The notes below the pieces were generated by a model. That model made no database searches. It saw only the letters and a list, made by a program, of their open reading frames with translations, and was not told the origin of the DNA. Below are positions 50,970 to 59,834 of a DNA stretch of 64,000 bases, piece after piece. The position numbers were made by a program, and so were the translations under genes. The stretch spans positions 1 through 64,000 of the forward strand of contig NZ_JBALOQ010000017.1 of the NCBI RefSeq assembly GCF_036962705.1, given 5' to 3'. This stretch comes from Ferdinandcohnia sp036962705. GTDB taxonomy: Bacteria > Bacillota > Bacilli > Bacillales > Bacillaceae_L. The first letter of the stretch is position 1; the number at the start of each line of letters is the position of its first letter.

Positions 50970-52016
50970 TTAATTTTGCTTGGCATCCTGAAAATGTTGA
51001 ATGATGTATTTTGCATCGTCTGCGACTCCTTGTAGAAGGGCCGAGCCTCTCCGGGATTGCCAAGGTAGGCCTAAAAAGTAGAGCCCCTTTATAGTTGTGA
51101 TTCCTCTAATATGTTCAGGTTGACCATTTTGTTGTAAGACTTCAGGGATTTGCAGCCATTGATAATTTGATCTATATCCTGTTGCCCATACAACATTTGA
51201 CACCTTTAGATCGCTTTTATCTTGAAAAAAGAATGTATCCTCTTTTATGTTCGTTGTTCTTGGTTTTAAAGTGATTTTTCTGGAATGTATAGCCTTTTTT
51301 AACTCAAATCCAAAAATCGGATCTGGTCGACTTTTTATTAATTTACCTAATTTTGATGTGGCGTCAGCTTTGAGTATACCAAATTTATCAAACCACCAAA
51401 AAATGCTCTTGCCACCTAGATTCTGCGGGATAAAAGTATGTCTTTGACTAACTGAAAGGTACACATCTCTGCCCTTTGCTAACTCGACTGCAATTTGTGC
51501 CCCGGAGCTCCCCCCACCTACTACTAATACAGGGCCATTTTTTAGCTGGTCTGGATTTTTGTATTGTGAGGAATGGATTTGAAACACATGATTGGATAAA
51601 GCTTCTGCAATTTTTGGTATAGAAGGCTCCTGAAACGGACCTGTTGCAATTATCACATTTTTGGTATGGATTGTTTCATTTGTCGTTTCAATTTGAAAAC
51701 CTTTTTCTGCTTTGGTAACCCTGACTACCGATGTATTCAATTGAATCGGGAGAGAATGGTATGATGCGTATTTTGTTAAATAATCGGCAACCTCATCCTT
51801 AGTAGGGTAACCCTGTCTTTGACCTTCCATTTGAATGTCTGGAAGTTCGCTATAAGCTCTTGGTGTAAAAAGAGTCAGCGAATCATAGCGGTTTCGCCAC
51901 ACATCACCGATTTCCTTTGCCCTATCTAAAAGTAGAAAAGATTGATTTGTTTTTTTCAAATAAAAGCCCATAGCTAAACCCGCTTGACCAGCTCCAATAA
52001 TAACAACATCATACAT
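50970..52016 (-). CDS. czcO: FAD-dependent oxidoreductase CzcO-like
   Basis: A 348-residue flavoprotein of the flavin-monooxygenase type. The FAD site is VVIIGAGQAGLAMGFYL and the NADPH site is VLVVGGGSSGAQIAVELA. The region FTPRAYSELPDI and the ATGY motif (WATGYRSNYQWL) are present. In B. subtilis CzcO is encoded with CzcD and supports metal or potassium homeostasis by an unknown mechanism. The ATG at 52016 has GGGGA upstream. It heads the CzrA-regulated operon. Confidence 0.88.
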   Translation of the reverse strand: MYDVVIIGAGQAGLAMGFYLKKTNQSFLLLDRAKEIGDVWRNRYDSLTLFTPRAYSELPDIQMEGQRQGYPTKDEVADYLTKYASYHSLPIQLNTSVVRVTKAEKGFQIETTNETIHTKNVIIATGPFQEPSIPKIAEALSNHVFQIHSSQYKNPDQLKNGPVLVVGGGSSGAQIAVELAKGRDVYLSVSQRHTFIPQNLGGKSIFWWFDKFGILKADATSKLGKLIKSRPDPIFGFELKKAIHSRKITLKPRTTNIKEDTFFFQDKSDLKVSNVVWATGYRSNYQWLQIPEVLQQNGQPEHIRGITTIKGLYFLGLPWQSRRGSALLQGVADDAKYIIQHFQDAKQN

Positions 52017-52041
52017 TATAATCCCCACTTTTTTCACAAAC

Positions 52042-52094
52042 TATATGAGCATATGCTCATATATAATACTACGACAGCGTGTAAATGGTGTCAA
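52042..52094 (-). promoter_or_regulatory. Promoter and CzrA operator of czcO-czrA-czcD
   Basis: Minus-strand TTGACA (52089-52094) and TAGTAT (52066-52071) are 17 bp apart. Just downstream lies a perfect 22-bp palindrome (52042-52063; arm TATATGAGCAT and its complement) that fits the ArsR/SmtB CzrA-type operator with TGANCA...TGNTCA half-sites. Bound repressor would cover the start site. Confidence 0.87.
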
Positions 52095-52150
52095 TAATAA
52101 TTGGAAAATTGTAATTTCACTTTGTATCACAGATATCTATCGTTGATAAT

Positions 52151-52230
52151 TTCGTTCTATCGGAGTTAATTTTGTTCTATCGGCGTTAATTTTGTTCTAT
52201 CGGCGTTAATTCCTACCTATCGGCGTTAGC
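52151..52230. repeat. 20-bp tandem repeat, four copies
   Basis: Units at 52151, 52171, 52191 and 52211 share TTNGTTCTATCGGCGTTAAT; the middle two are identical. It lies between the czc promoter and the terminator of the next gene. No protein is encoded. Confidence 0.88.
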
Positions 52231-52243
52231 AAATCCCTTCCAT

Positions 52244-52281
52244 TAAAAAAACCTGCATTTCGCCATGAAATGCAGGTCTTA
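52244..52281 (-). terminator. Terminator of the GNAT gene
   Basis: ACCTGCATTT (52251-52260) pairs with AAATGCAGGT (52268-52277), followed on the minus strand by T7. It lies just past the stop at 52286. Confidence 0.9.
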
Positions 52282-52285
52282 CATC

Positions 52286-52849
52286 CTATTTCGTCTGTTC
52301 CCATTCTTCCCGTAGTAATCCCATTCGAATCGAGTCATAGTAGACACCATTATAATAACGGCATTTTCTCATACGTGCTTCGAGTGTCATACCGAGTTTT
52401 TGACCAACTTTGATCATGCGATGATTTCCAGACCATGTAGTGTATCCGACTCTTTCGATATATGGTATTGTTTCAAATAAATAGTCAATCCACAGCTTAA
52501 TTGTTTCCGTACCGTAGCCATCACCCCAATATTCGGGAAGATAGATGACAATGCCCATCTCAAGCCATCTAGTTGCTTCACTTTCCCAATAAAAAATGAC
52601 CGTTCCTATAATTTGACCATCCGCTTCTATAATCATTTGATCTAATGGATAGTGTTGCCTTGTGAGTTGATGTTCGGACTTTTTTATATACGTTTCTTTA
52701 TCAATGTACTTATGCGTAAAATAGGGCGCATCCCACTTTTTCCATTCCGGATTTGGATCACCGTAACGCATTTCCCAAAGCGTAGGTAAATCCTCTTTTT
52801 CAACTTGTCGTAAGGTTACTTTTTCTCCCTTTATTTTGACTAGATTCAT
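52286..52849 (-). CDS. GNAT acetyltransferase
   Basis: A 187-residue RimJ/RimL-type GNAT: IKGEKVTLRQVEKEDLPTLWEM at the start, acetyl-CoA-binding MGIVIYLPEYWGDGYGTETI, and C-terminal RVGYTTWSGNHRMIKVGQKLGMTLEAR. The ATG at 52849 follows AGGGGG; upstream in-frame codons lack support. The substrate is unknown. Confidence 0.9.
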   Translation of the reverse strand: MNLVKIKGEKVTLRQVEKEDLPTLWEMRYGDPNPEWKKWDAPYFTHKYIDKETYIKKSEHQLTRQHYPLDQMIIEADGQIIGTVIFYWESEATRWLEMGIVIYLPEYWGDGYGTETIKLWIDYLFETIPYIERVGYTTWSGNHRMIKVGQKLGMTLEARMRKCRYYNGVYYDSIRMGLLREEWEQTK

Positions 52850-52980
52850 CGTGTTCCCCCTGTTTTCATGTTTCCTATAGTTTTTATTCGGTAAGAACAG
52901 GAAAAATCCTTTCTTTTCTTTAACCTTCACTTTCTAAAAAGCACTTTACTGTTCCTATATAAAAATAACTGGTATTAAAT

Positions 52981-53040
52981 CCTGAAATACTGTTTTTAAT
53001 CTTTAAATACTATTCTTAATCTTTAAATACAATTTTTAGC
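52981..53040. repeat. 20-bp AT-rich tandem repeat, three copies
   Basis: Three 20-bp units (52981, 53001, 53021) of the form CTTTAAATACTATTTTTAAT with few changes, in the gap upstream of the GNAT gene. No function is visible. Confidence 0.8.
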
Positions 53041-53056
53041 CATTTTGCGGGCAAAC

Positions 53057-53086
53057 AAAAAAAGCATGCAGCGTTAATCTGCATAC
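53057..53086 (-). terminator. Terminator of the flavin monooxygenase gene
   Basis: GCATGCAG (53064-53071) pairs with CTGCATAC (53079-53086) with one mismatch, followed on the minus strand by T7. It lies 2 bp past the stop. Confidence 0.82.
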
Positions 53087-53088
53087 TT

Positions 53089-54186
53089 TTAATATCCAAC
53101 AACTTCTAGAAAGTTGTCTTTAAATGATTCCTCTTTTTGAAATTGCATTTCTTGTTGTTGTTCGATTTCAGCTCGTCTTGCTATCTCGAATTCTTTTAAT
53201 CTTGTTTCAGTTAAGTCCCCATCGATTAAGGCTTGCTCAAGGATTGGTGCCAAAACATAAGCATCCTTTATCGCACAGTTAATTCCGATTGCAGCCGTTG
53301 GCGTCATGGTATGAGCGGCATCTCCCAGGATGACAAGACCATCTTTTACCCATGTATCTGCGTTTGAGCTGAACACTTTTAAGCACACGAAGTCTTTCCA
53401 GGATTGAATGTGTCCACGAACAAGTGGTTCTAATTCAGGAAAACTTATTAAAAGTGGTTCCAAAAATGGTTCCAGCGGTTGCTTCCGTAAAGAGGCAAAT
53501 GTACCCTCTTCAATGTTCCAGCCGATTTGAATCATCCCACCTGTTTGTGTGAACAATGCAAGTTGGTGACCATTGACATATACCATTTTTGTTGAAGGTT
53601 CCCAACCAGCAGGTGCTGGGATTTTAGCCCAAAGCACGTCATAACCATGTGTTTCCTCTGTAGCGGCAATGTCTGCAAGTCTTCGAACAGTCGAATAACG
53701 GCCATCCGTGCCTACAACGATTGAGCTTGAGATATTGATTTCTTGTCCATTTTGTTTTGCTTTTACACCTGTATAGTTGCCTTTTTCGTCCTGAACTAAC
53801 CCAGTGACACTTGTGTTTAAAAGCAGCTGGTAGTTTGGAAACTGCGCAGCTTCGTTTGAAACAGCAGTTAAAAAGTGTGGCTGCGGAATATGGATTCCAA
53901 CATGATCCTCTCGTGTTGGAGTAATTGATTTTACAATATTTCTTTCGTAATAATATTCCACTTTTTTCATTTTTAATAAGCCAAGTGATTCTATTTTATC
54001 AAATAAATGATGTTCTTTTAAAATGGCTTCGGTTTCCGCGTTGATGTGCTCACCTCTAAATTCACGTTCATTTCCTGATGTGCGCTCAACAACGATCGTA
54101 GATATCCCTTTCTTAGCTAATAAATAGCCAAGAAGAGCACCTGCCGGACCTCCACCAACAATGCAAACATCTGTCTGTAGATTCAT
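53089..54186 (-). CDS. FAD-dependent aromatic-ring hydroxylase-like monooxygenase
   Basis: A 365-residue class A flavoprotein monooxygenase. It has the N-terminal Rossmann motif VCIVGGGPAGALLGYLLAKKG, the DG fingerprint VVGTDGRYSTVRRLA and the GD motif GLVILGDAAHTMTPTAAIG. The relatives hydroxylate phenolics, antibiotics or quinone precursors using NAD(P)H and O2; the substrate is unknown. It is a single gene, divergent from the SRPBCC protein gene. Confidence 0.9.
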   Translation of the reverse strand: MNLQTDVCIVGGGPAGALLGYLLAKKGISTIVVERTSGNEREFRGEHINAETEAILKEHHLFDKIESLGLLKMKKVEYYYERNIVKSITPTREDHVGIHIPQPHFLTAVSNEAAQFPNYQLLLNTSVTGLVQDEKGNYTGVKAKQNGQEINISSSIVVGTDGRYSTVRRLADIAATEETHGYDVLWAKIPAPAGWEPSTKMVYVNGHQLALFTQTGGMIQIGWNIEEGTFASLRKQPLEPFLEPLLISFPELEPLVRGHIQSWKDFVCLKVFSSNADTWVKDGLVILGDAAHTMTPTAAIGINCAIKDAYVLAPILEQALIDGDLTETRLKEFEIARRAEIEQQQEMQFQKEESFKDNFLEVVGY

Positions 54187-54367
54187 GTTTTCACCTTCTA
54201 TAGTAATCGTATGATGTAAAAAAGTTTTCTAATAAGAAACAAAGTTTACTAAACGATAATTAAATGATATCAACCAAGCTTTATTTGGTCAACTGAAATT
54301 CATTTCCATCTCTGAAAGTTGCACTTTTTCATTCAATTCGCTATGTTTAAGGAACTACTGGTAAAGG

Positions 54368-54874
54368 ATGAGAATATTGACTAAAACCTCAATTACAACA
54401 TTAACGATGATAAGACAATTTGATGTAGCTCCAGAAGCAGTTTTTAATGCTTGGACCCAATCAGACATGATCAAAAAATGGTTATTTACAATGGAACACA
54501 CTAATAAGGTCGCAAAAAATGAACCACATGTCGGTGGAACCTGGGAAATTGTTGATCACAGAAATGGTAAGGATTATCGAGCAATTGGTGAATACCTTGA
54601 AATAGACCGCCCAAGTAAATTAGTTTTTACATTTAAGATGCCTCAATTTAGCGATACACAGGATGTGGTTACAGTAGTGATTAATCCTGTTGAAAATGGC
54701 AGTGAGATGACTTTTACACAAGAAATTGTTGTGCCGCATGAGGAAGGTTGGACTGAAGAAGACATCGAAAAATCGCTCAAGGAGTATAATGAAAGCTCAG
54801 AGCAAGGTTGGAACTGGATGTTTATGGGTCTAAAGCAGCTTGTTGAAACCGGAAAAATTAATTATCCATCTTAA
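54368..54874 (+). CDS. SRPBCC / AHSA1-domain protein
   Basis: A 168-residue START-like protein (FDVAPEAVFNAWTQSDMIKKWL, then VGGTWEIVDHR and TFTFKMPQFSD-like strands) of the activator-of-Hsp90-homologue 1 family, which binds hydrophobic ligands; Bacillus genomes have several without known roles. The start may instead be a TTG at 54377, 8 nt after AAAGGA, because the ATG at 54368 is very close to that site. Confidence 0.87.
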   Translation: MRILTKTSITTLTMIRQFDVAPEAVFNAWTQSDMIKKWLFTMEHTNKVAKNEPHVGGTWEIVDHRNGKDYRAIGEYLEIDRPSKLVFTFKMPQFSDTQDVVTVVINPVENGSEMTFTQEIVVPHEEGWTEEDIEKSLKEYNESSEQGWNWMFMGLKQLVETGKINYPS

Positions 54875-54984
54875 TGTGAATGGCTTGGGAATCCAGGCCT
54901 TTTTTTATTTCCTTGTAATTGTAATAATATAGAAAGTAACTATGTAAAATGAACTATTGGATCATTTTTGGAGGAGCAAAGCGA

Positions 54985-55710
54985 ATGAAGCGAATTCTTT
55001 TTTTGGTTACTTTTGCTTTCGCCTTTATGTTAGCAGGCTGTGAAAGCCAGCAAACTGTACCATCGCATCAAGGAGAAGATGAAAATAATGCAGAGCATTT
55101 TGAATTTGATACAGCAACATATGAGAACGGGGAGTTAACGATTCACTACCCTCAGCTTTTAAAAATGCAAAATAAAGACCTGGAACAACAAATCAATCAT
55201 CTCATTAAAGATGATGCCATTCTGTTTCTGAACCAATTCCAAGATGGCGATGCTCCACTCAAAATGGATAATCATGTCATACTTCCAGAATCTGATACTT
55301 TTAGTATTCATTATACTGGTAATTATAATGGTGGTATGTATCCTACTCATCTTCTTTTTACAACCAATATCGATTGGAAAACAGGAGAGAAAATCAGGTT
55401 ATTCGATCTGTTTGTTTTAGATGAACATTTCATAGAAACATTAAAAAATGCGAAGTATATTGATTGGGAAAATCCACCTGAGCCAAATAAGGAAAAACAT
55501 GCTGCTATCATAGAATACTTGAACACTTTTAATAACCAAGATCTCATTGAGGCTATCAAAAAGGCAGATCACCCAAACCCTGAAGAAAATCCATATGGAA
55601 TTTTTTCTTACTTTCTTAATAATTCTGTTGTCATCAGTATTCAAGTCCCGCATGCGCTTGGAGACCATGCGGAGTTTGAAGTGAACTTTGGAGATTTGGT
55701 AAGGAAATAG
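54985..55710 (+). CDS. Lipoprotein with DUF4163/DUF3298-type domain
   Basis: A 241-residue protein with a lipoprotein signal (KRILFLVTFAFAFMLAGC, Cys19). The mature region resembles the DUF4163 plus DUF3298 pair seen in RsiV-type and PdaC-type extracellular domains (SIHYTGNYNGGMYPTHLLFTTNIDWKTGE). It may sense or bind wall components. The ATG at 54985 has GGAGG upstream; the in-frame codon at 54949 is ahead of that site. Confidence 0.8.
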   Translation: MKRILFLVTFAFAFMLAGCESQQTVPSHQGEDENNAEHFEFDTATYENGELTIHYPQLLKMQNKDLEQQINHLIKDDAILFLNQFQDGDAPLKMDNHVILPESDTFSIHYTGNYNGGMYPTHLLFTTNIDWKTGEKIRLFDLFVLDEHFIETLKNAKYIDWENPPEPNKEKHAAIIEYLNTFNNQDLIEAIKKADHPNPEENPYGIFSYFLNNSVVISIQVPHALGDHAEFEVNFGDLVRK

Positions 55711-55892
55711 AATAGCCATATCTAAAAGCGCTGTTCATTGAACTAGCGTTTTTTCACACTCTGACGAACCTAAAAAATCCTTCTCATTCCACAAATTTGT
55801 CAAATTCCTTAAAGACATGCTGTTTGCTATTTGTGTTAAAATACTAATATACCAAAAATGTATACGGTTACAAAATGAAGGAGAGATCAACA

Positions 55893-56345
55893 ATGAAGGT
55901 CAGAGATTTCATGATTACAAATGTTTTTACTGTAAAACCTTCAAATACTGTCAAAGAATTATTACTTATTCTTAAATCAAACCGAATTGGCGGTGTGCCA
56001 GTTGTTGATGATAAAGGAAATTTGGTCGGTATGGTATCAGATGGGGATGTATTGCGCTACCTAACTCCTAAGCCTATAGGGATTGCTGGAATTGTCTATT
56101 TAATAGAGGATGGGAAATTAGAAGATGTATTACAAGAAAAGTTGGATACACCTGTAAAAGAAATCATGACCAAAAGAAACCTCCTCTTCGTATCACCTGA
56201 TGAAGATTTCGAAAGAACAATGCGGTTATTATCGATGCATCGTTTCAAAAAACTGCCTGTAGTCAACGGGGCTGGTCGGGTTATAGGTGTTCTTAGCAGA
56301 GGGGACATTATCAATAATATTACGAACAGTATTCTTATATCATAA
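55893..56345 (+). CDS. Tandem CBS-domain protein
   Basis: A 150-residue protein consisting of two CBS motifs: MKVRDFMITNVFTV...GGVPVVDDKGNLVGMVSDGDVLRY and VKEIMTKRNLLFV...KKLPVVNGAGRVIGVLSRGDII. CBS pairs bind adenosyl nucleotides and act as energy sensors; the partner is unknown. The ATG at 55893 follows AAGGAGA. Confidence 0.93.
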   Translation: MKVRDFMITNVFTVKPSNTVKELLLILKSNRIGGVPVVDDKGNLVGMVSDGDVLRYLTPKPIGIAGIVYLIEDGKLEDVLQEKLDTPVKEIMTKRNLLFVSPDEDFERTMRLLSMHRFKKLPVVNGAGRVIGVLSRGDIINNITNSILIS

Positions 56346-56383
56346 AAAGAAACCATTCGCAAAGATTGGCCTTTACGAATGGT
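56343..56383 (-). terminator. Terminator between the CBS and DHA2 genes
   Basis: ACCATTCG-CAAAG with CTTT-CGAATGGT forms a stem; on the minus strand it is followed by TTTCTTTTT, fitting termination of the convergent transporter gene. Confidence 0.7.
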
Positions 56384-56422
56384 CTAGTGAAAAATATAAA
56401 AGTTTAGTTTTGTTAAATTGTA

Positions 56423-57877
56423 TTAGTTTCGAACAGGTTCTGTTGCTTTTACTGTTGATGCAGATTTTTCCTTTACACTGGATCCCTTTTTTACAAATAA
56501 AGATAAAATTAAAGTAACAACTGAAATTCCAGTAACAAAGTAGAATGCATATTTTACACCTGCGGCTAAGATTTGCGGCTCTGATGCAGCAGGAACTTCG
56601 ACCACATAATTTCCTTGGCCAGCTGTAAATAACGTAATCGCTATCGCTGTACCTGCTGCCCCTGCTACTTGATTCAATGTATTCATAGCAGCTGAACCAT
56701 CACCATAAAATTCACGTGGCAATTGATTTAGGGCATTTGTTTGTGATGGCATCATTACCATCGTTAATCCAAAGAAGAAAATCATAAATGCAACTATTAT
56801 TTGCCAACCAGGAGTTGATGCTGATATTACGGTTGCAAACATGAAATTTGCAATCAGAATAATTATAGAACCAATAATGACGAAAACACGTGGTCCGAAT
56901 TTGTCAAATAGAGTACCAACAATTGGTGACATCACAACATTGACAGCATTACCAGGAAGTAATAATAAACCTGCTACTGCTGCACTATATAATAAAGCAT
57001 CCTTTAGATACATTGGTAAGAGAATACCCGCTGCTAAAATCATTAAAATACCGAGGAACATCGTCGCTGTTCCCAAGGTAAACATAGGAAACTTAAATAC
57101 ACGTAAGTTAACCATGGGCTGAGACATTTTCATTTGGCGAACGCCAAATAATACAAGTGCGATGATTCCAATTAGTAAAGGTGCCCAAACTATTGGCGAT
57201 GAGATAGCTGCTTCGGCCATTGACGCCAATGCGTAAATTAAACCGCCAAAACCAATCGTTGATAAAGCAACCGATGAAAAATCAATTTTTGGTTTCGTAA
57301 TTTCCGACACATTTTCAATTTTAGCTACAGCAAAAAGGGTCAATAATGCATATAAAATAGAGCTAATCCAGAAAATATATGGCCATCCTAACGTACTAAT
57401 AATTACCCCTGAAAGTGTAGGGCCTAAGGCAGGACCTAATGTAATAACTAATCCCATTATCCCCATTACCACTCCACGTTTATGAACAGGGAAAATAATT
57501 AAAAGAACACTTGTCATAACTGGTATTAAAACACCCGTCCCTATTGCCTGCACGATACGGCCTGCTAATAGTATTGCAAAATTTGGAGATAGAGCAGCTA
57601 GTACCGCTCCTAATAGTGAAATAACTAGTCCCCCGATAACTAATTTTCTAGTAGAGAACCATTTCATCAACAGTGCAGAAATTGGAACTAATATCGCTAA
57701 TACTAATAAATATCCTGTTGTCAGCCATTGGGCAATAGCAGGTTTGACTGAGAATTCACCCATAATATTTGTTAATGCCATGTTTAATGCAGTTTCACCA
57801 AATAATCCTATAAAGGTACCAAACATTAAAATAAATGCCATTATTTTAGGACTTTTGACTTGTAATTGTGTGTTCAT
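56423..57877 (-). CDS. DHA2-family (14-TM) MFS multidrug transporter
   Basis: A 484-residue EmrB/QacA-type proton antiporter. It has an early TM (IMAFILMFGTFIGLFGETALNMAL), motif A-like LLMKWFSTRKLVIGG and motif C GLVITLGPALGPTLSGVII. The ATG at 57877 has AAAGGAGA upstream and gives normal length. A TetR gene lies 125 bp upstream on the same strand and a GACCCA-TT-TGGGTC palindrome lies between, consistent with local repression of drug efflux. Confidence 0.93.
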   Translation of the reverse strand: MNTQLQVKSPKIMAFILMFGTFIGLFGETALNMALTNIMGEFSVKPAIAQWLTTGYLLVLAILVPISALLMKWFSTRKLVIGGLVISLLGAVLAALSPNFAILLAGRIVQAIGTGVLIPVMTSVLLIIFPVHKRGVVMGIMGLVITLGPALGPTLSGVIISTLGWPYIFWISSILYALLTLFAVAKIENVSEITKPKIDFSSVALSTIGFGGLIYALASMAEAAISSPIVWAPLLIGIIALVLFGVRQMKMSQPMVNLRVFKFPMFTLGTATMFLGILMILAAGILLPMYLKDALLYSAAVAGLLLLPGNAVNVVMSPIVGTLFDKFGPRVFVIIGSIIILIANFMFATVISASTPGWQIIVAFMIFFFGLTMVMMPSQTNALNQLPREFYGDGSAAMNTLNQVAGAAGTAIAITLFTAGQGNYVVEVPAASEPQILAAGVKYAFYFVTGISVVTLILSLFVKKGSSVKEKSASTVKATEPVRN

Positions 57878-57901
57878 AAAAATCTCCTTTTTCTTTGATT
57901 T

Positions 57902-57915
57902 GACCCATTTGGGTC
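57902..57915. promoter_or_regulatory. Palindrome upstream of the DHA2 transporter, candidate TetR operator
   Basis: GACCCATTTGGGTC is a perfect inverted repeat 25 bp before the transporter start. With flanks it reads AGACCC...GGGTCA, resembling the AGACC...GGT pattern in front of the tetR gene. Confidence 0.5.
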
Positions 57916-58002
57916 TATTTTTTGCATAATAAAGGCCAATCCCATATCTTCCTGAGCTATGCTCATGAAAAATTGGAATTAGCCGTTTTTTCAAAAACCA
58001 TA

Positions 58003-58572
58003 TTATTCACTTTTTATCTCCTGTAATATGTTTGGTAATACTAGAGAAATTGTTTTTAGTGGTTCACTTGCATTTTGAGTTAAACAAAGCATCATTCCCC
58101 CTTCAATTGTAGCCACCATCGTAAGTGCAATTGAATGAGCAACTTCCTCCAAAAATCCATCCCCAACTAACTTGTTTGAATAAATACCTTGCATTTTTGT
58201 ATATAAATTAGAACAAGCATAACGAACTGGTTCACTAAGTGAAGACATTTCGCTGACAATACTGCTAAATGTATATCCCGTAATCGTTCCTTCTGTTTCA
58301 AAATGAATGATTAATTGATCAATCATAGCTTTTGTGGCTTCGATCGTGTTCGGGTACCGTTCAAAAATGTTCTCGATGTCATTAGTGATTGTTTCATTCA
58401 ACTCTTGAAGGCAAGCAATAAGTAATTCTTCTTTTCCATTTGGGAAGTGATGATATAGCGAACCTTTCGAAATGTTACAGGCCTTTAAAATTTCGCTTAG
58501 CCCCACACCTATATATCCTTTTTGTTGGAAAAGCTTTGTCGCGATTTCGATAATTAGTGCTTTTGTATCCAT
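58003..58572 (-). CDS. TetR-family regulator
   Basis: A 189-residue repressor. The N-terminal HTH (TKLFQQKGYIGVGLSEILKACNISKGSLYHHFPNGKEELL) and a C-terminal ligand domain of the LmrA/YxaF type are visible. The ATG at 58572 has GGAGGTG upstream. An imperfect ACC-AACCGGT-CTGT palindrome at 58595-58608 lies directly upstream and may be its own operator. It probably controls the downstream DHA2 pump. Confidence 0.92.
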   Translation of the reverse strand: MDTKALIIEIATKLFQQKGYIGVGLSEILKACNISKGSLYHHFPNGKEELLIACLQELNETITNDIENIFERYPNTIEATKAMIDQLIIHFETEGTITGYTFSSIVSEMSSLSEPVRYACSNLYTKMQGIYSNKLVGDGFLEEVAHSIALTMVATIEGGMMLCLTQNASEPLKTISLVLPNILQEIKSE

Positions 58573-58594
58573 TCCCGTAGTACACCTCCACCAT

Positions 58595-58608
58595 ACCAAC
58601 CGGTCTGT
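58595..58608. promoter_or_regulatory. Candidate autoregulatory TetR operator
   Basis: ACCAACCGGTCTGT is an imperfect palindrome centred on CCGG, 23 bp upstream of the tetR start. The complement AGACCGGTTGGT resembles LmrA/QacR-type operators. Confidence 0.5.
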
Positions 58609-58700
58609 TTGTAACTTTACCAAAAATTTTTCCTTATAGTCAAGAGTTTTTTTACTGCGACTATAGTGTTAACCAGAATCCAGATACTATGCTAACTCAA

Positions 58701-58740
58701 AAAAAAGCAGCGTTAATCTCAATAAATTAACGCTGCGAAG
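58701..58740 (-). terminator. Terminator of the rRNA methyltransferase gene
   Basis: GCAGCGTTAAT (58707-58717) pairs perfectly with ATTAACGCTGC (58726-58736), followed on the minus strand by T8. Confidence 0.92.
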
Positions 58741-58769
58741 CAGGGTACTTCTCTAGAAAAGATTAAATT

Positions 58770-59639
58770 TTATTTACCAATCAGAATATCAAAATCAACC
58801 GTAATTTGAACTGTTTCCTTATTTAATATTGAAGCTACTTTTTCTTTTTTAGCCCATGTCATGGGTGTCATTTGAACCAACCATTCTATAGCAGATTTAT
58901 TAAGTTTCCTATTATACGTTAACCTTGAACGATCAACAATTCGAAAATTATCATAAAATCTTTTTACTGTATCCTCATTCGAATAGGAACGATCTCCAAA
59001 AATTTCGCCTCGCAAGTCTTTCAAGTATCCACTTTGAGGAACAATTTTAATGACGATCCCATTCTTTTTCAATACCCTCTTAAATTCTGCATAATTGGAT
59101 GGTGAAAGGATATTAAGGATTACATCGAACTGGGAAGTCTGAAACGGTGTGTTTGTTAGGTCTGCCACCGCCCAAATCTTATTTCCATAGTTCATAGATG
59201 CTGCTCGAATTCCTTCCTTTGATAAATCGATTCCTACTCCAATTACATCTTTATTGACAGTCTCACAAATTTTAAACAGATGCGATCCCTCTCCACAACC
59301 CGTATCAAGAATCGTTATTCTTTTACCTGAACATTGTCCAACTATCCTTGAAATTTCATTGGACAAGGGCACGAAAAAACCATCATCGATTATAAGTTTT
59401 CGTCTTGCATCAAATAGTTCCTTATTATACTTCGTGTTTACTGGGTGAGTCGAAAAATTGATATAGCCTTGTTTCGAAATGTCAAACGTATGACGTTTGA
59501 AGCAAACCAAGCTTTTAGACTCCATTACCTCCATAGGGGAATGACAAATAGGACAAGCAAACATCGTTTCATTTTTGCTCACATAATCTGCACTTTGCAT
59601 TCTTCTATTCTGTTTTAACAAAAAAGCCACCTCATTCAT
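58770..59639 (-). CDS. RlmA-family 23S rRNA (guanine-N1) methyltransferase-like protein
   Basis: A ~289-residue SAM-dependent methyltransferase with an N-terminal zinc ribbon (CPICHSPM...CFKRHTFD) and the SAM motif ILDTGCGEGSHL, the RlmA(I)/RlmA(II)/TlrB layout; B. subtilis YxjB is a likely relative. These enzymes methylate G745/G748 of 23S rRNA, and some confer macrolide resistance. The start is uncertain: the ATG at 59639 lacks a ribosome binding site, while a TTG near 59621 follows GAGGTGG. Confidence 0.87.
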   Translation of the reverse strand: MNEVAFLLKQNRRMQSADYVSKNETMFACPICHSPMEVMESKSLVCFKRHTFDISKQGYINFSTHPVNTKYNKELFDARRKLIIDDGFFVPLSNEISRIVGQCSGKRITILDTGCGEGSHLFKICETVNKDVIGVGIDLSKEGIRAASMNYGNKIWAVADLTNTPFQTSQFDVILNILSPSNYAEFKRVLKKNGIVIKIVPQSGYLKDLRGEIFGDRSYSNEDTVKRFYDNFRIVDRSRLTYNRKLNKSAIEWLVQMTPMTWAKKEKVASILNKETVQITVDFDILIGK

Positions 59640-59834
59640 TCGTTTTTAGAAATGAAAAAGGCATAGACAAATAAACCCTCACTAACTATTTTTAAAAAAT
59701 AAGTGGGGTCTACATATCGTCTATACCTGTTTTTATCTATAACGAATGAATTGAATGATCATGATAATGACTCCTTGTTTCAGCTTAGGACTGTGTACAA
59801 TAATATGGTAGCAAGACTGTAAGCGCAAATCAAT

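Noticed and set aside
52151..52230. 20-bp units considered as CRISPR repeats
   Set aside because: No spacers lie between units, and the period is too short.
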